Source of the DNA: a virus
Virus record (IMG/VR): IMGVR_UViG_3300040808_001540
Span: 1-55,725 of that record
DNA length: 55,725 bases
Reading direction: 5' to 3' (one strand)
Part shown: positions 1 to 8,732 of the stretch, piece after piece
Layout of the letters: the number at the start of each line of letters is the position of its first letter
Numbering within the stretch: position 1 is the first letter of the stretch
Translations under genes and position numbers: made by a program
Notes under the pieces: model-generated
Told to the model about the DNA's origin: nothing
Seen by the model: the letters and a program-made list of their open reading frames with translations, nothing else
The model's database searches: none

Positions 1-1
1 A

Positions 2-1054
2 TACACAGAATACACTTACTTGGTAAACTGGTCAATGTGGGATATGAGTGTATACTGGGATGGCGGCAGTCTTAGTCCTGAATGGGATGATAGTTTAAAG
101 ACACCAGCAGGTATGTTGGCAAATAACCCATTAGGTTATGCATTGTTTAATACATACTTTGCTCCAGTGTTGAGCAAACCAAATTTTACCACAATAGAAA
201 GTATCTTTGGCGAAAATGACACAGGAGCATCAGGATATGTTGCTGATGTTGGAGGCGCTAGCCTTACAGGAAACTTTACAGTAGGCAGTTCAGAAACACT
301 AACACTTACTGTTACAGAAGATGCGGCAACTGAAGGAACTGAAACTTTTGCACTTGCACTAGATAATGGCGAAGCAAGTATTAATGTAACTATCAATGAC
401 ACAAGTGTTGAACCTGTTGCAACTTATGCCCTATCTTCTAGTGCAGATACAGTCAATGAAGGTAGTACATTTACAATTACGCTTTCAACTTCTAATGTTG
501 CAAATGGTACAAACGTTGCTTATACAATTACAGGCGTATCTAGTGCAGACATTAACAATGCAAGTTTAACCGGTGCGTTTAATATACAAAATAACACAAG
601 TCAATTAGTACTTCAAACAACAGCAGATTTAACAACCGAAGGCAATGAAATTTTAAATCTTGCTCTTGACAACGATGAAGATAATGTAAGTGTTACTATT
701 ACAGATTCAAGTCAAGGATCAGGAAATAGTTACAGTGCGTCAGTTACTGCACCAAGTAGTGCTTATTACTCGATATCAAATGGTAATGATAGAAACGGTC
801 CTGTATCAGGAAATAATGCTAGTTTTGCTGTAAATGATGGAGATATTATTACATTTAATGTCAACGTTAGCGGACATCCGTTTTATATTAAAACTACTCC
901 AGGAACAGGTACTGGTAATCAAGCATCTGGCGTGTCCGGACAAGGTAACACCAGTGGTGCAATCATATTAAATACAACTGGATACACAGGACAGACTTTA
1001 TACTATCAGTGCAGTTTACACAGTGGAATGTACGGAGCCATCACAATCACATAA
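2..1054 (+). CDS. Tail/fibre protein, 5'-truncated, with cupredoxin-like C-terminal domain
   Basis: The reading frame is open from base 2, so the true start lies before the window; the TTG at 20 is only an internal codon. The visible part has two Calx-beta-like repeats (each with an 'EG(T/N)E..(F/L)xLALDN' strand, about 300-400 and 615-705) typical of phage fibre proteins. The last 100 residues look like a cupredoxin: a His in 'GHPFYIK' (875) and a 'CSLHSGMYG' loop (Cys 1010, His 1019, Met 1028), the usual type-1 copper ligand set. It lies just before a large structural protein on the same strand. Tail location is inferred from composition and neighbours; metal binding is inferred from the ligands only. 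Confidence 0.7.
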   Translation, partial: YTEYTYLVNWSMWDMSVYWDGGSLSPEWDDSLKTPAGMLANNPLGYALFNTYFAPVLSKPNFTTIESIFGENDTGASGYVADVGGASLTGNFTVGSSETLTLTVTEDAATEGTETFALALDNGEASINVTINDTSVEPVATYALSSSADTVNEGSTFTITLSTSNVANGTNVAYTITGVSSADINNASLTGAFNIQNNTSQLVLQTTADLTTEGNEILNLALDNDEDNVSVTITDSSQGSGNSYSASVTAPSSAYYSISNGNDRNGPVSGNNASFAVNDGDIITFNVNVSGHPFYIKTTPGTGTGNQASGVSGQGNTSGAIILNTTGYTGQTLYYQCSLHSGMYGAITIT

Positions 1055-1057
1055 TAT

Positions 1058-1065
1058 GGTAAATA
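1058..1065 (+). promoter_or_regulatory. Possible weak late promoter box (GGTAAATA)
   Basis: GGTAAATA matches the last six bases of the T4 late box TATAAATA and lies 23 bp before the ATG at 1089. The leader contains an AGGA-rich stretch (1077-1082) that can serve as ribosome binding site. The two mismatched bases make this a weak call. Confidence 0.3.
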
Positions 1066-1088
1066 GTATAAGATAATAGGAAAAAAGC

Positions 1089-4000
1089 ATGGCAAGAACC
1101 AGAATAACAGATTTCGTTTTTACACCAGGTATTTCATACACAGGAAATAAATTCCCTAAGGCATGGGCATTATTTGATGCCAATATAGCATTTATGAAAG
1201 CAGAGGTGTCGGCTTATGTTGCCGCAAAAACACTAGAAGGTGCAGGTGACTGGGCAGGCTATACATATGATGCAGACAAATGTGCTAGAGATGTAGGCTA
1301 TATAATCGACGGGTATCAAAACGATTTACGTTATGGCGGTAACGAAAAAACTGTTAGTGTAGTTACAAAATATTGGGACGGTGATACTCCGCAAGTTGAT
1401 GGTTCAAGAACACCGGAAATTGAAACACATACTTTTTTACGTAATTTAATTCTGAATAATATTTTACTTAAAACAGTACAAAGTTCACCTTACCAACAAG
1501 CAACACCTCAGGTTACAACAGGAAATGATCCTGAAAGTGGTGCTGATACAAGATTACAAACACTTGCAAATATTACTATCGATGTTATTACAAGTGGTTT
1601 AGGTTCTATGCCGACAACAGAGTATAATGAATACTCTAGAATTAGAATACCACAAAGAATTTTGTTAGAAGATATTTTGTTAATTTCAAATGTTACAAGA
1701 GGCAAAGTATTATATAACTTTACTGACACAGCATTATTATCCGATGTTGAATATGTAAAATTTGATAGGGCCAATAGAGATTTTCAACAATTAGATTTTG
1801 AACACGATAGAGATTTTTACAATTATCTACAAAATAGTGATTATGTAACAACATTAAAATTATATGCTAATACTTCGACAGATCAATCAACTGATAATTT
1901 ACAAATCTTTGTTGACAAAGGAGAAACAATAACAAGACCTTTTGATTTTGGTACTGACGCTATTGAAAGACAACGTATTGCTACACCACTTTCGATGCTT
2001 GACGCTGACTTTGAGTATGGCCTACAGCCTACTAAATGGCAAGCAATTGGTATGCTTCGTGGGTATCCTTCGATTTATGAAATTCCAGGAACTGACACAA
2101 CAATATCTAATGTTACTTCAGACGTGTCAGCAGGTACAAACGGAGTTGGTCAATCATTAATTACAGTAACCACACTAGGACCACATGGATTCGATATTGG
2201 TACTCCTGTTACTATTAAAGGTTTAGAACCTAGCATAAAAGGCGCCCAAAGAGCAGAGGGCTCATTTATTATTACAGGGGTTCCTACTGAAAACACATTT
2301 ACATATTACGCAAAATCAAAAGTTGGTGTAACAAATCCAGAGGTATTATACACTCCGTATGTACAAGTGAGACAAGGTGGGTTTTATACCGGTGCTAATA
2401 TTTCAGAAGCACCAACATTTACAGTTACATCAAATGGTAGTTCAGGAAACTTTACCCTTGCATTAAGTACTCCAAGCGGTCAATCTAGATTGCCGTTTTA
2501 CGGTACTGTACCAGAACTAGGTGCTCCGCTAGATGATTTAGGTGCGGCATTTATTCCTACAGGTGCACAGGTTACTGGTGTTGTAGGCGACGGTAGTAAT
2601 CCAGTACTAACACTTGATGTTTCGGAAGATGCTCCTGCAGGGAGTAGCACTATTACAGTAGCAGATACAACAGGGTTGTTGCAGAACATGGCAATCGATG
2701 ATGACGGTGATGCAAACTTTATTCAAACTATTGCCGGACAACAGATTACACTGCTAAATGGAACCAGTGCAGAACTATCTGGAGATAATGTTAATTACAC
2801 AGGAGTTGAAGGTAACAATGTAAGTCCACAAGGTACAGGAGCAAGTTTTGATGTTACCCTTACTAATGGTACTTACAACGTTGTAGGTAATGCTCCTGGT
2901 AGCGGATATGAAATTGGCGATTATATTGTAATTGATGGTAGTTCAGTTGGCGGTCAAAGTGGTACACACGATATCGAAATACGTGTAACTGATAGTGATA
3001 CTCCAGGACAAGTTATTACTTTTGTTTTTAGTGGAACAGGATTTGACGGTGTTGCACAGTATGAAAATTTAGGTGGTACTACACTAGGTGGTAATGGTAC
3101 AGGTGCGGCATTTAACATTACAAAAAATGGTGTAAATTATACAGTTGAAATATTCAGTCCAAACGCTTCAACTGATTATAGAGTAGGCGACAGAATTAAT
3201 GTTCGTGGTTCTTTACTAGGCGGCCTTGATAGTACACACGACTGTTTGATTACTGTAAACAGTGTAGATAGTTTTGGTAACATTTTAACTATTACAGCAA
3301 GTGGTAGCAGTACAGATGCAAACGTAAACTATACTGGCCTAACATACACAACAACAGGTTCAGGTACACTTGCAGGTATTGATGTATTAAAAGATGCAAC
3401 AACATATACTGTTACATTACAAGACGGTGGTGTAAACTTTGCTACTACAGATACACTTACAATTAGCGGTGATCAACTAGGCGGTACAAGTCCTGCAAAT
3501 GATTTAACACTAACTGTTACTGCTGTCGATGTAAACGGAACAATTACAGCGTTTACTGAGTCAGGTACTGGTTTAAACAGTCAAACTTATGAAAGCCAAA
3601 GTGGTGATAATTTAGTTGGTACTGGAGCAATTTTTAATATTGCAACTAGTGGAGGAAACTATACTGGAACAGTAGTTGACGGTGGTGAAGGTTATGCAAC
3701 AGGTGATGAGATTGTAATTCTTGGTAGTGACCTAGGTGGTACTAGTCCAGATAACGATGCTACTATGACAGTCGCAGGTGCTGTTGATAGTATTGGTGGT
3801 ATTATTAATGTTACTGGCAGTGGTAATGCTGTTTCAGGAAATGGAGAATTTACAGGCGTTGAAGGATTTAACGAATCTCCAAGCGGTAATGGAGCAAGTT
3901 TTGATGTTAACAGAAATCTCGGAGTGTATACAATTAACGCTGTTGCAACAGCAGGTACTGGATATAAAGTAGGAAATAGAATAGTGTTATCAGGACAAAA

Positions 4001-6911
4001 CTTAGGTGGTCAAAGTCCTGCAAATGATTTAACTGTTACTGTCGACAGCGTAGATACAAATGGCGAAATTTTAACAACGTCAAATTCAGGATCAGCGGCA
4101 CAGGGTAGCCAATTAACAGTGTATAGTACTGTAAGTATGAGTGAATCGACGACTGGATTATTGCCACAAGGCACAACAATCGATTTTGATGCACTTGCAA
4201 CAATTAGTGTATCATTTGGTAGTCCACACGGATTAGTACCAGGGTCAACATTTATTGTTAGTGTTGCTTCTGACAACGGAACAAACAATCACTATCTAGC
4301 GGCAGGATCATTTATAGCAACATCTGTAAGTGCTTTAGATCAAATATCATATCAAGCATTATCGGTAGGTAATATTTCAACTGGTACAAACAATGATGAA
4401 CCTATACAAGGTACAGTTTATCCAAGACCAGATGCATTCTTCTTGCATAGACCATTTGACGGTGGTGTACAATTAGGTACTGGTTCTCCTGTACATGGTG
4501 CACAAGCAATACGTCAAAGTAAAAAATATATTAGATACCAGTCAGGTAAAGGTATTATGTACACAACTGGTGCTTTATTTGCACCAAGTTATGACTTATT
4601 AAGTATTACAGCAGGCGGTACAGCAGTTGGTAGTGTTATTACAGTAACTACTGACGATGTAGATCATGGGTTACAAGTTGGTGCTGGCATTAGATTAAAA
4701 GGCATTGTAACACCAGGTTACGATGGAAATTATAATGTAGATAGTATTGTTGATGAACGTCAATTTACAATAAGAGCAAAATATATACTAGGTGATACTA
4801 CTGCAACTCTTACAGATAACCCGCAAGTACAAACACGTACATGGCACGGGTCTGTGGTAAGAGCAGGTACATATGATGATCAAAATGGTATTTTCTTTGA
4901 ATACAATGGTAAGCACTTGTATTGTGTACAACGTAGTGCAACTTTCCAACTTTCGGGAACATGTACAGCATACAGAGATCAAAACGAAATTACTGGTTCA
5001 AATACAAGATTCCAAGATCAATTAAGTGTAGGTGACAGAGTTGTTATACGTGGTATGACACACGTTGTTACTAAAGTTAATAACCAGTCAAGCATTAACG
5101 TTTCACCAGACTTTAGAGGTGTAACTAATATTTCAGGTGCTAAGATGGCCAAGGTTGTTGATAAAAAAGCACGTCAAGGACAGTGGAACAGAGATAACTG
5201 TGATGGAACAGGCAAATCAGGATACGATCTTGATGTAACATACATGCAGATGATCGGGATTCAATATTCATGGTATGGTGCTGGTTTTATTGATTACATG
5301 TTCAGAGGTAGTGATGGTAACTTTATCATGGCACACAGAATGCGTAACTCAAACATTAACACAGAAGCGTATATGCGTACTGGTAACCAACCTGTGCGTT
5401 ATGAAGTTATTAATGAAAGTGCTATTGGTAAACTAAAATCAAATATTGGAGTTGCTGATGCATCAATTGAACTAGAAGATGCAAGTGATTTTCCAGATGA
5501 TGGTGGTACAATTTACATTGACAACGAACTTGTTACGTATACTGGAATAACAGGAAATACTCTAACAGGCTGTACACGTGAAGCACCATTACAGCAGTTT
5601 GCTTCAGGTGCAACTAGAACATACACAGCAGGACCTACGGCGACACACGCGGCTAAAACCGGACTAGTACTTGTAAGTAATACTACAACACCAATTATCC
5701 AACACTGGGGTTCTTCGTTTATTACAGACGGCGGCTTTGACAGTGATAGAGGTTTCTTGTTTAGTTACGCGGCGACCGGTGTTGCATTTGGTACTACACC
5801 ATTTACATCATTCCTAATTAGACTTGCACCAAGTGTTAGTAATGCACTTGTAGGTGATTTAGGTGAAAGAGAATTAATTAATAGAGCACAGTTGCTACTA
5901 GAAGGTTTGGAAATTACCACAGAACCTAATGCTAGTGGGCAAACAGGTAACATTGTTGTAACAGGAGTTTTAAACCCACAAAACTATCCTGCTAACCCAG
6001 ACGATATTGGTTGGCAAGGATTAACAGGTGTTGCACAGGGTGGTCAGCCAAGTTTCGCACAGATTGCACCAGGTGGATCGGTTAACTGGAACTCAGGTGC
6101 GGTTACACTAACAAGGGCCGCAACTACACTTGCACCAATTACAGAAACGATTGTTGCTATTGATAGAGGATATAGAAGTAATAACGATTATTGGGATAAT
6201 ACTATTAGACAAGGTAGAAATTTATTCTTTGTTACAGAAGCCTTTTATCAAGCAAACACAGATTTATTTGAATTAGGTACAGAGGTTGGCGATGGAATAA
6301 ACTTTTCATCAGGAACAACAATTACACAGGTTGGAAGTTGGACAACAGGTAGTGCTGGTTCAGGAACACTAAGACCAATTTATGTTTCAAGTAACGGTTT
6401 AAGAAACGTACCAATTGGTAATGTTAACTTAACATTTACAAAAACATTTAAAAATCCACCAACTTCAGAAATTTGGTTTACAAAAGCAAGTTGGGAATCA
6501 GCCGGTGCTACCCAAGGTACGTCAGTTGCATCAAGTGAAACTAGATTTCCTGCAAATACATCAGTATCAAGTGTATCATTAGAAAGTTATGGTTCAACAG
6601 AATACTATAAAGTACAGTTTTCTCAGAGTACTGATGCTAGTACACTTACCAAAGGCACAGATACAGTAACGTTTGACTTTACACAACCACCGTATGCACA
6701 GCCGGGTGAAACAATCTTTGGTTTTGTTGCTAGACCGGGAGAAAGATCAACGCTAGATTTATCATTCATTAAAGAATTAACCAATACCACACTAGGTGGA
6801 AGAGGTACATTCCCTAATGGTCCAGACGTGTTGGCACTGAACGTGTATAAAACATCCGGTACTGACGTTACAGGGGAAATTATTCTACGTTGGTCAGAGG
6901 CACAAGCATAA
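1089..6911 (+). CDS. Giant virion structural protein (tail fibre/baseplate type), 1940 aa
   Basis: A very long Gly/Thr/Asn/Ser-rich protein, clearly a virion component. The N-terminus carries the motif 'CARDVGYIIDGYQNDLRYGG' (about residues 75-94), a signature I associate with structural proteins of marine T4-like phages. The middle holds three 'HG(L/F)xxG(x)xVxIxG' beta modules (near nt 2185, 4225 and 4670) and five tandem repeats of about 87 residues (nt 2805-4106). The C-terminal half has a conserved block around 'MIGIQYSWYGAGFIDYMFRG' (nt 5240-5300) followed by 'YMRTGNQPVRYEV'. No catalytic motif is seen. Host-surface contact is plausible for such a protein but is inference. The start has an AGGA-rich sequence just upstream. 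Confidence 0.8.
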   Translation: MARTRITDFVFTPGISYTGNKFPKAWALFDANIAFMKAEVSAYVAAKTLEGAGDWAGYTYDADKCARDVGYIIDGYQNDLRYGGNEKTVSVVTKYWDGDTPQVDGSRTPEIETHTFLRNLILNNILLKTVQSSPYQQATPQVTTGNDPESGADTRLQTLANITIDVITSGLGSMPTTEYNEYSRIRIPQRILLEDILLISNVTRGKVLYNFTDTALLSDVEYVKFDRANRDFQQLDFEHDRDFYNYLQNSDYVTTLKLYANTSTDQSTDNLQIFVDKGETITRPFDFGTDAIERQRIATPLSMLDADFEYGLQPTKWQAIGMLRGYPSIYEIPGTDTTISNVTSDVSAGTNGVGQSLITVTTLGPHGFDIGTPVTIKGLEPSIKGAQRAEGSFIITGVPTENTFTYYAKSKVGVTNPEVLYTPYVQVRQGGFYTGANISEAPTFTVTSNGSSGNFTLALSTPSGQSRLPFYGTVPELGAPLDDLGAAFIPTGAQVTGVVGDGSNPVLTLDVSEDAPAGSSTITVADTTGLLQNMAIDDDGDANFIQTIAGQQITLLNGTSAELSGDNVNYTGVEGNNVSPQGTGASFDVTLTNGTYNVVGNAPGSGYEIGDYIVIDGSSVGGQSGTHDIEIRVTDSDTPGQVITFVFSGTGFDGVAQYENLGGTTLGGNGTGAAFNITKNGVNYTVEIFSPNASTDYRVGDRINVRGSLLGGLDSTHDCLITVNSVDSFGNILTITASGSSTDANVNYTGLTYTTTGSGTLAGIDVLKDATTYTVTLQDGGVNFATTDTLTISGDQLGGTSPANDLTLTVTAVDVNGTITAFTESGTGLNSQTYESQSGDNLVGTGAIFNIATSGGNYTGTVVDGGEGYATGDEIVILGSDLGGTSPDNDATMTVAGAVDSIGGIINVTGSGNAVSGNGEFTGVEGFNESPSGNGASFDVNRNLGVYTINAVATAGTGYKVGNRIVLSGQNLGGQSPANDLTVTVDSVDTNGEILTTSNSGSAAQGSQLTVYSTVSMSESTTGLLPQGTTIDFDALATISVSFGSPHGLVPGSTFIVSVASDNGTNNHYLAAGSFIATSVSALDQISYQALSVGNISTGTNNDEPIQGTVYPRPDAFFLHRPFDGGVQLGTGSPVHGAQAIRQSKKYIRYQSGKGIMYTTGALFAPSYDLLSITAGGTAVGSVITVTTDDVDHGLQVGAGIRLKGIVTPGYDGNYNVDSIVDERQFTIRAKYILGDTTATLTDNPQVQTRTWHGSVVRAGTYDDQNGIFFEYNGKHLYCVQRSATFQLSGTCTAYRDQNEITGSNTRFQDQLSVGDRVVIRGMTHVVTKVNNQSSINVSPDFRGVTNISGAKMAKVVDKKARQGQWNRDNCDGTGKSGYDLDVTYMQMIGIQYSWYGAGFIDYMFRGSDGNFIMAHRMRNSNINTEAYMRTGNQPVRYEVINESAIGKLKSNIGVADASIELEDASDFPDDGGTIYIDNELVTYTGITGNTLTGCTREAPLQQFASGATRTYTAGPTATHAAKTGLVLVSNTTTPIIQHWGSSFITDGGFDSDRGFLFSYAATGVAFGTTPFTSFLIRLAPSVSNALVGDLGERELINRAQLLLEGLEITTEPNASGQTGNIVVTGVLNPQNYPANPDDIGWQGLTGVAQGGQPSFAQIAPGGSVNWNSGAVTLTRAATTLAPITETIVAIDRGYRSNNDYWDNTIRQGRNLFFVTEAFYQANTDLFELGTEVGDGINFSSGTTITQVGSWTTGSAGSGTLRPIYVSSNGLRNVPIGNVNLTFTKTFKNPPTSEIWFTKASWESAGATQGTSVASSETRFPANTSVSSVSLESYGSTEYYKVQFSQSTDASTLTKGTDTVTFDFTQPPYAQPGETIFGFVARPGERSTLDLSFIKELTNTTLGGRGTFPNGPDVLALNVYKTSGTDVTGEIILRWSEAQA
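2805..4106 (+). repeat. Five tandem protein repeats of about 87 residues within the giant tail protein
   Basis: Five diverged copies begin with a Gly-rich turn of the type 'GxGAxFxV' and continue with 'GYxxGDxIxIxGxxLGG' and 'SPxND(L/A)T.TV.xVD..G.I'. Copies start near 2805, 3070, 3340, 3600 and 3855. The first and fifth share 'GVEG(N/F)N(V/E)SP'. They are protein-level repeats: DNA identity between copies is limited, so they are old duplications or under diversifying selection. Confidence 0.75.
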
Positions 6912-7036
6912 TGGAAATCACAGCAGATCTAATTAGAGCAATGAACGAAACATCGTGGGTAGATGGTATTGGTACTATTGTTGTACTATTATTAGCCTAT
7001 GCGGCTTATCGTTGGATTAAAAATAAGACTAAGTAG
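6911..7036 (+). CDS. Small single-pass membrane protein, 41 aa
   Basis: The ATG overlaps the stop of the preceding giant gene by one base (TAATG), which suggests translational coupling. The product has a short polar N-terminus, one hydrophobic helix of about 17 residues ('GIGTIVVLLLAYAAY') and a basic tail ('RWIKNKTK'), so it should insert as a single span with the tail inside the cytoplasm. The size and topology would fit a small phage membrane protein such as a holin-like or spanin-associated factor, but no family is recognised. Its end overlaps the convergent cupin gene by 8 bp. Confidence 0.6.
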   Translation: MEITADLIRAMNETSWVDGIGTIVVLLLAYAAYRWIKNKTK

Positions 7037-7418
7037 TTTTATCTTCTTCTTTTTGTGAATCACCAGGAATAATTCTATAATTATCTTCTACACTATCTGG
7101 TGTACTTACTTCTGTAAGACTAGAGTTGTCTTCTAGTGCTTCTAATTGGTGTGGCATTAGTGGAGGATTTCTCCAAACATCTCCAGGTCCTAATTCTTTT
7201 GTAAACATTACTGCTTTTGTTGTATCCACATAACGAAGTAAAAATTTACCATTGTTAATAAACCAAGTTTCATCTTTTTCTTTATGAAAATGCATTGAAA
7301 ATTTTGCACCTTTCTTTTCAAAGAAAAGTATTTTCCCGCAGTATTTGTCATTAGTAGCAAAGATTAGTTCATATCCCCAACCTTTATCTACTTTTCCACT
7401 TAGTCTATTAGTAGGCAT
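7029..7418 (-). CDS. Cupin-fold protein (sugar-metabolism type)
   Basis: 129 residues with a single cupin barrel: motif 1 'FSMHFHKEKDETWFINNGKF' gives His, His and Glu ligands, and motif 2 'GPGDVWRNPPLMPHQLEAL' gives the fourth His. The sequence around 'WGYELIFAT' resembles the small cupins related to type II mannose-6-phosphate isomerase. It is the last gene of the minus-strand operon and overlaps the end of hldD by 11 bp, so a role in nucleotide-sugar or heptose processing is likely but not shown. Isomerase, epimerase or sensor functions are all possible for this fold. Confidence 0.75.
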   Translation of the reverse strand: MPTNRLSGKVDKGWGYELIFATNDKYCGKILFFEKKGAKFSMHFHKEKDETWFINNGKFLLRYVDTTKAVMFTKELGPGDVWRNPPLMPHQLEALEDNSSLTEVSTPDSVEDNYRIIPGDSQKEEDKTT

Positions 7419-8244
7419 TAATGTATTCCTTAACTGTCATATAGTCTTCTATTTTACAATGTTTATTTAAATTTGTCAAGTCTGCACAAGTATATTCTTG
7501 ATATTGTCCTTTTAATTTTTCTGGCATGGGAATAGTTTCAATAGTTGCCCCAAACTTACTGGCAATAGTATCAGCAACACTTTGGAAACTTGTAGTTGTT
7601 CCTGTACCAACATTAAATATTCCGCTAGTATCTTGTGAAAGCATTTTTTCGTGTACTCTACATACATCACTTACACAAATAAAATCTCTAACATAGTTGT
7701 CGCTGTTTTCAAAAACTTTTATCACTTTATCTTTTTTGGCTTGTTCAGTAAATTTGTGTACAGGACTTGCTTGGTCACCTTTGTGTTCTTCTTTTGGCCC
7801 ATATACATTAAAGTACCTAAACGCTTGAATGTTCATGTTAAACTCTTTATTGTAGATACCTGCTTCAACTAAAAATCTGTCAATAAGATACTTGCTCCAT
7901 GCATAAGGACTTTGTGGTAAACATTTACTATCTTCTTTGTATCCGTCTAAACCTGGACCATACACACTAGCAGAACTTGCTATTTGCATGTTAACACCAA
8001 ACTTATCACATATTTGAATTAGATTCATTGTGAATTCGTAATTTTGTTTAAGCACTTTTTCCACATCTGTTTCTGTTGTAGAACTAATAGCACCTAGGTG
8101 TATTACCCAATCAAATTTTTCTGGATTAGGTAAAACGTCAGGTCCCTTCCAATCAAAGCCTTCAATACTATGTCCGCGGTCAACTAGATAAAATGCTAGA
8201 TTTTGACCGATGAACCCAGCGTCTCCTGTCATTAATATATTCAT
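7408..8244 (-). CDS. hldD: ADP-glycero-manno-heptose 6-epimerase-like SDR protein (HldD family)
   Basis: 278 residues of the extended short-chain dehydrogenase family. The NAD(P)-binding 'TGDAGFIGQNLA' is at the N-terminus (the first Gly of the usual TGGxGFIG is Asp here). 'HLGAISSTTETD' is close to the HldD signature, followed by catalytic Ser in 'SSASVYG' and YxxxK in 'YAWSKYLID'. 'FNVYGPKEEHKGDQAS' and 'RDFICVSDV' are also HldD-like. Known HldD converts ADP-D-glycero- to ADP-L-glycero-manno-heptose for LPS core. It lies two genes after HldE in the same operon, which supports the assignment. It is shorter than the roughly 310 residues of bacterial HldD. A related nucleotide-sugar epimerase cannot be excluded. 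Confidence 0.85.
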   Translation of the reverse strand: MNILMTGDAGFIGQNLAFYLVDRGHSIEGFDWKGPDVLPNPEKFDWVIHLGAISSTTETDVEKVLKQNYEFTMNLIQICDKFGVNMQIASSASVYGPGLDGYKEDSKCLPQSPYAWSKYLIDRFLVEAGIYNKEFNMNIQAFRYFNVYGPKEEHKGDQASPVHKFTEQAKKDKVIKVFENSDNYVRDFICVSDVCRVHEKMLSQDTSGIFNVGTGTTTSFQSVADTIASKFGATIETIPMPEKLKGQYQEYTCADLTNLNKHCKIEDYMTVKEYINAY

Positions 8245-8732
8245 GTAGCAAAGTCCACCATAAAACTTCTTCTAGGTTCTTTAGCAGGATATACTCCGTG
8301 CCATACGTCCCAGTTCATCAAAATTAATTTGCCTGGTTCAGGCTTAAATGTTCTATGAACATCATCATATATAGTATACATTAAACCGTTTAATGTTGTC
8401 AACTTGTCTTCTTCGGGTTGTGTATCAAAATATAAAATTGTAGCAACACTATCTTGGTTATGTCTATGTAATGTTTGATATCCAAAATCTCTATAATATA
8501 CACCCCAGATGTTTAATATCTTTCCAAAATTCCAATTAGGTATAATACTTTGTATTGCTTTGTTGTAGTCTTCTTTTATTTTCCAATCAAACGCATTAGG
8601 TATACCTGGTTGTCCAATATCAAATCCTACAGTAGTACTATCTGTGTTGTAATTTTCTTTGTTCTTTTCTGACCATTCATTATAAATTTCCTCGTAGTCT
8701 TTCCAGTTAGGCAAATAGGCTTCGACAATCAT
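8241..8732 (-). CDS. Putative 2-oxoglutarate/Fe(II) oxygenase, 163 aa
   Basis: Shows the double-stranded beta-helix pattern of small phage 2OG-Fe(II) oxygenases: 'LHRHNQDSVATILYFDTQ' (proximal His pair and strand), 'PGKLILMNWDVWHGVYPA' (distal His) and 'EPRRSFMVDF' (Arg for the 2OG carboxylate). The proximal motif is His-x-His rather than His-x-Asp, as also in the oxygenase at 48401. It overlaps HldE and HldD by 4 bp at each end, so it is part of the heptose cassette. Its substrate is unknown; hydroxylation of a sugar or of a protein is equally possible. Confidence 0.7.
   Translation of the reverse strand: MIVEAYLPNWKDYEEIYNEWSEKNKENYNTDSTTVGFDIGQPGIPNAFDWKIKEDYNKAIQSIIPNWNFGKILNIWGVYYRDFGYQTLHRHNQDSVATILYFDTQPEEDKLTTLNGLMYTIYDDVHRTFKPEPGKLILMNWDVWHGVYPAKEPRRSFMVDFAT

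Noticed and set aside
136-402. Minus-strand open frame over the first tail gene, and similar antisense frames over the giant tail protein, gp18 and gp15
   Set aside because: They lie wholly inside strongly supported genes, have Ser/Val/Leu-rich compositions expected of antisense to Thr/Asn-rich repeats, and lack ribosome sites.
2805-4106. CRISPR-like or DNA-level repeat array
   Set aside because: The periodicity is at protein level with about 260-bp units and poor DNA identity; no short direct repeats with unique spacers are present.
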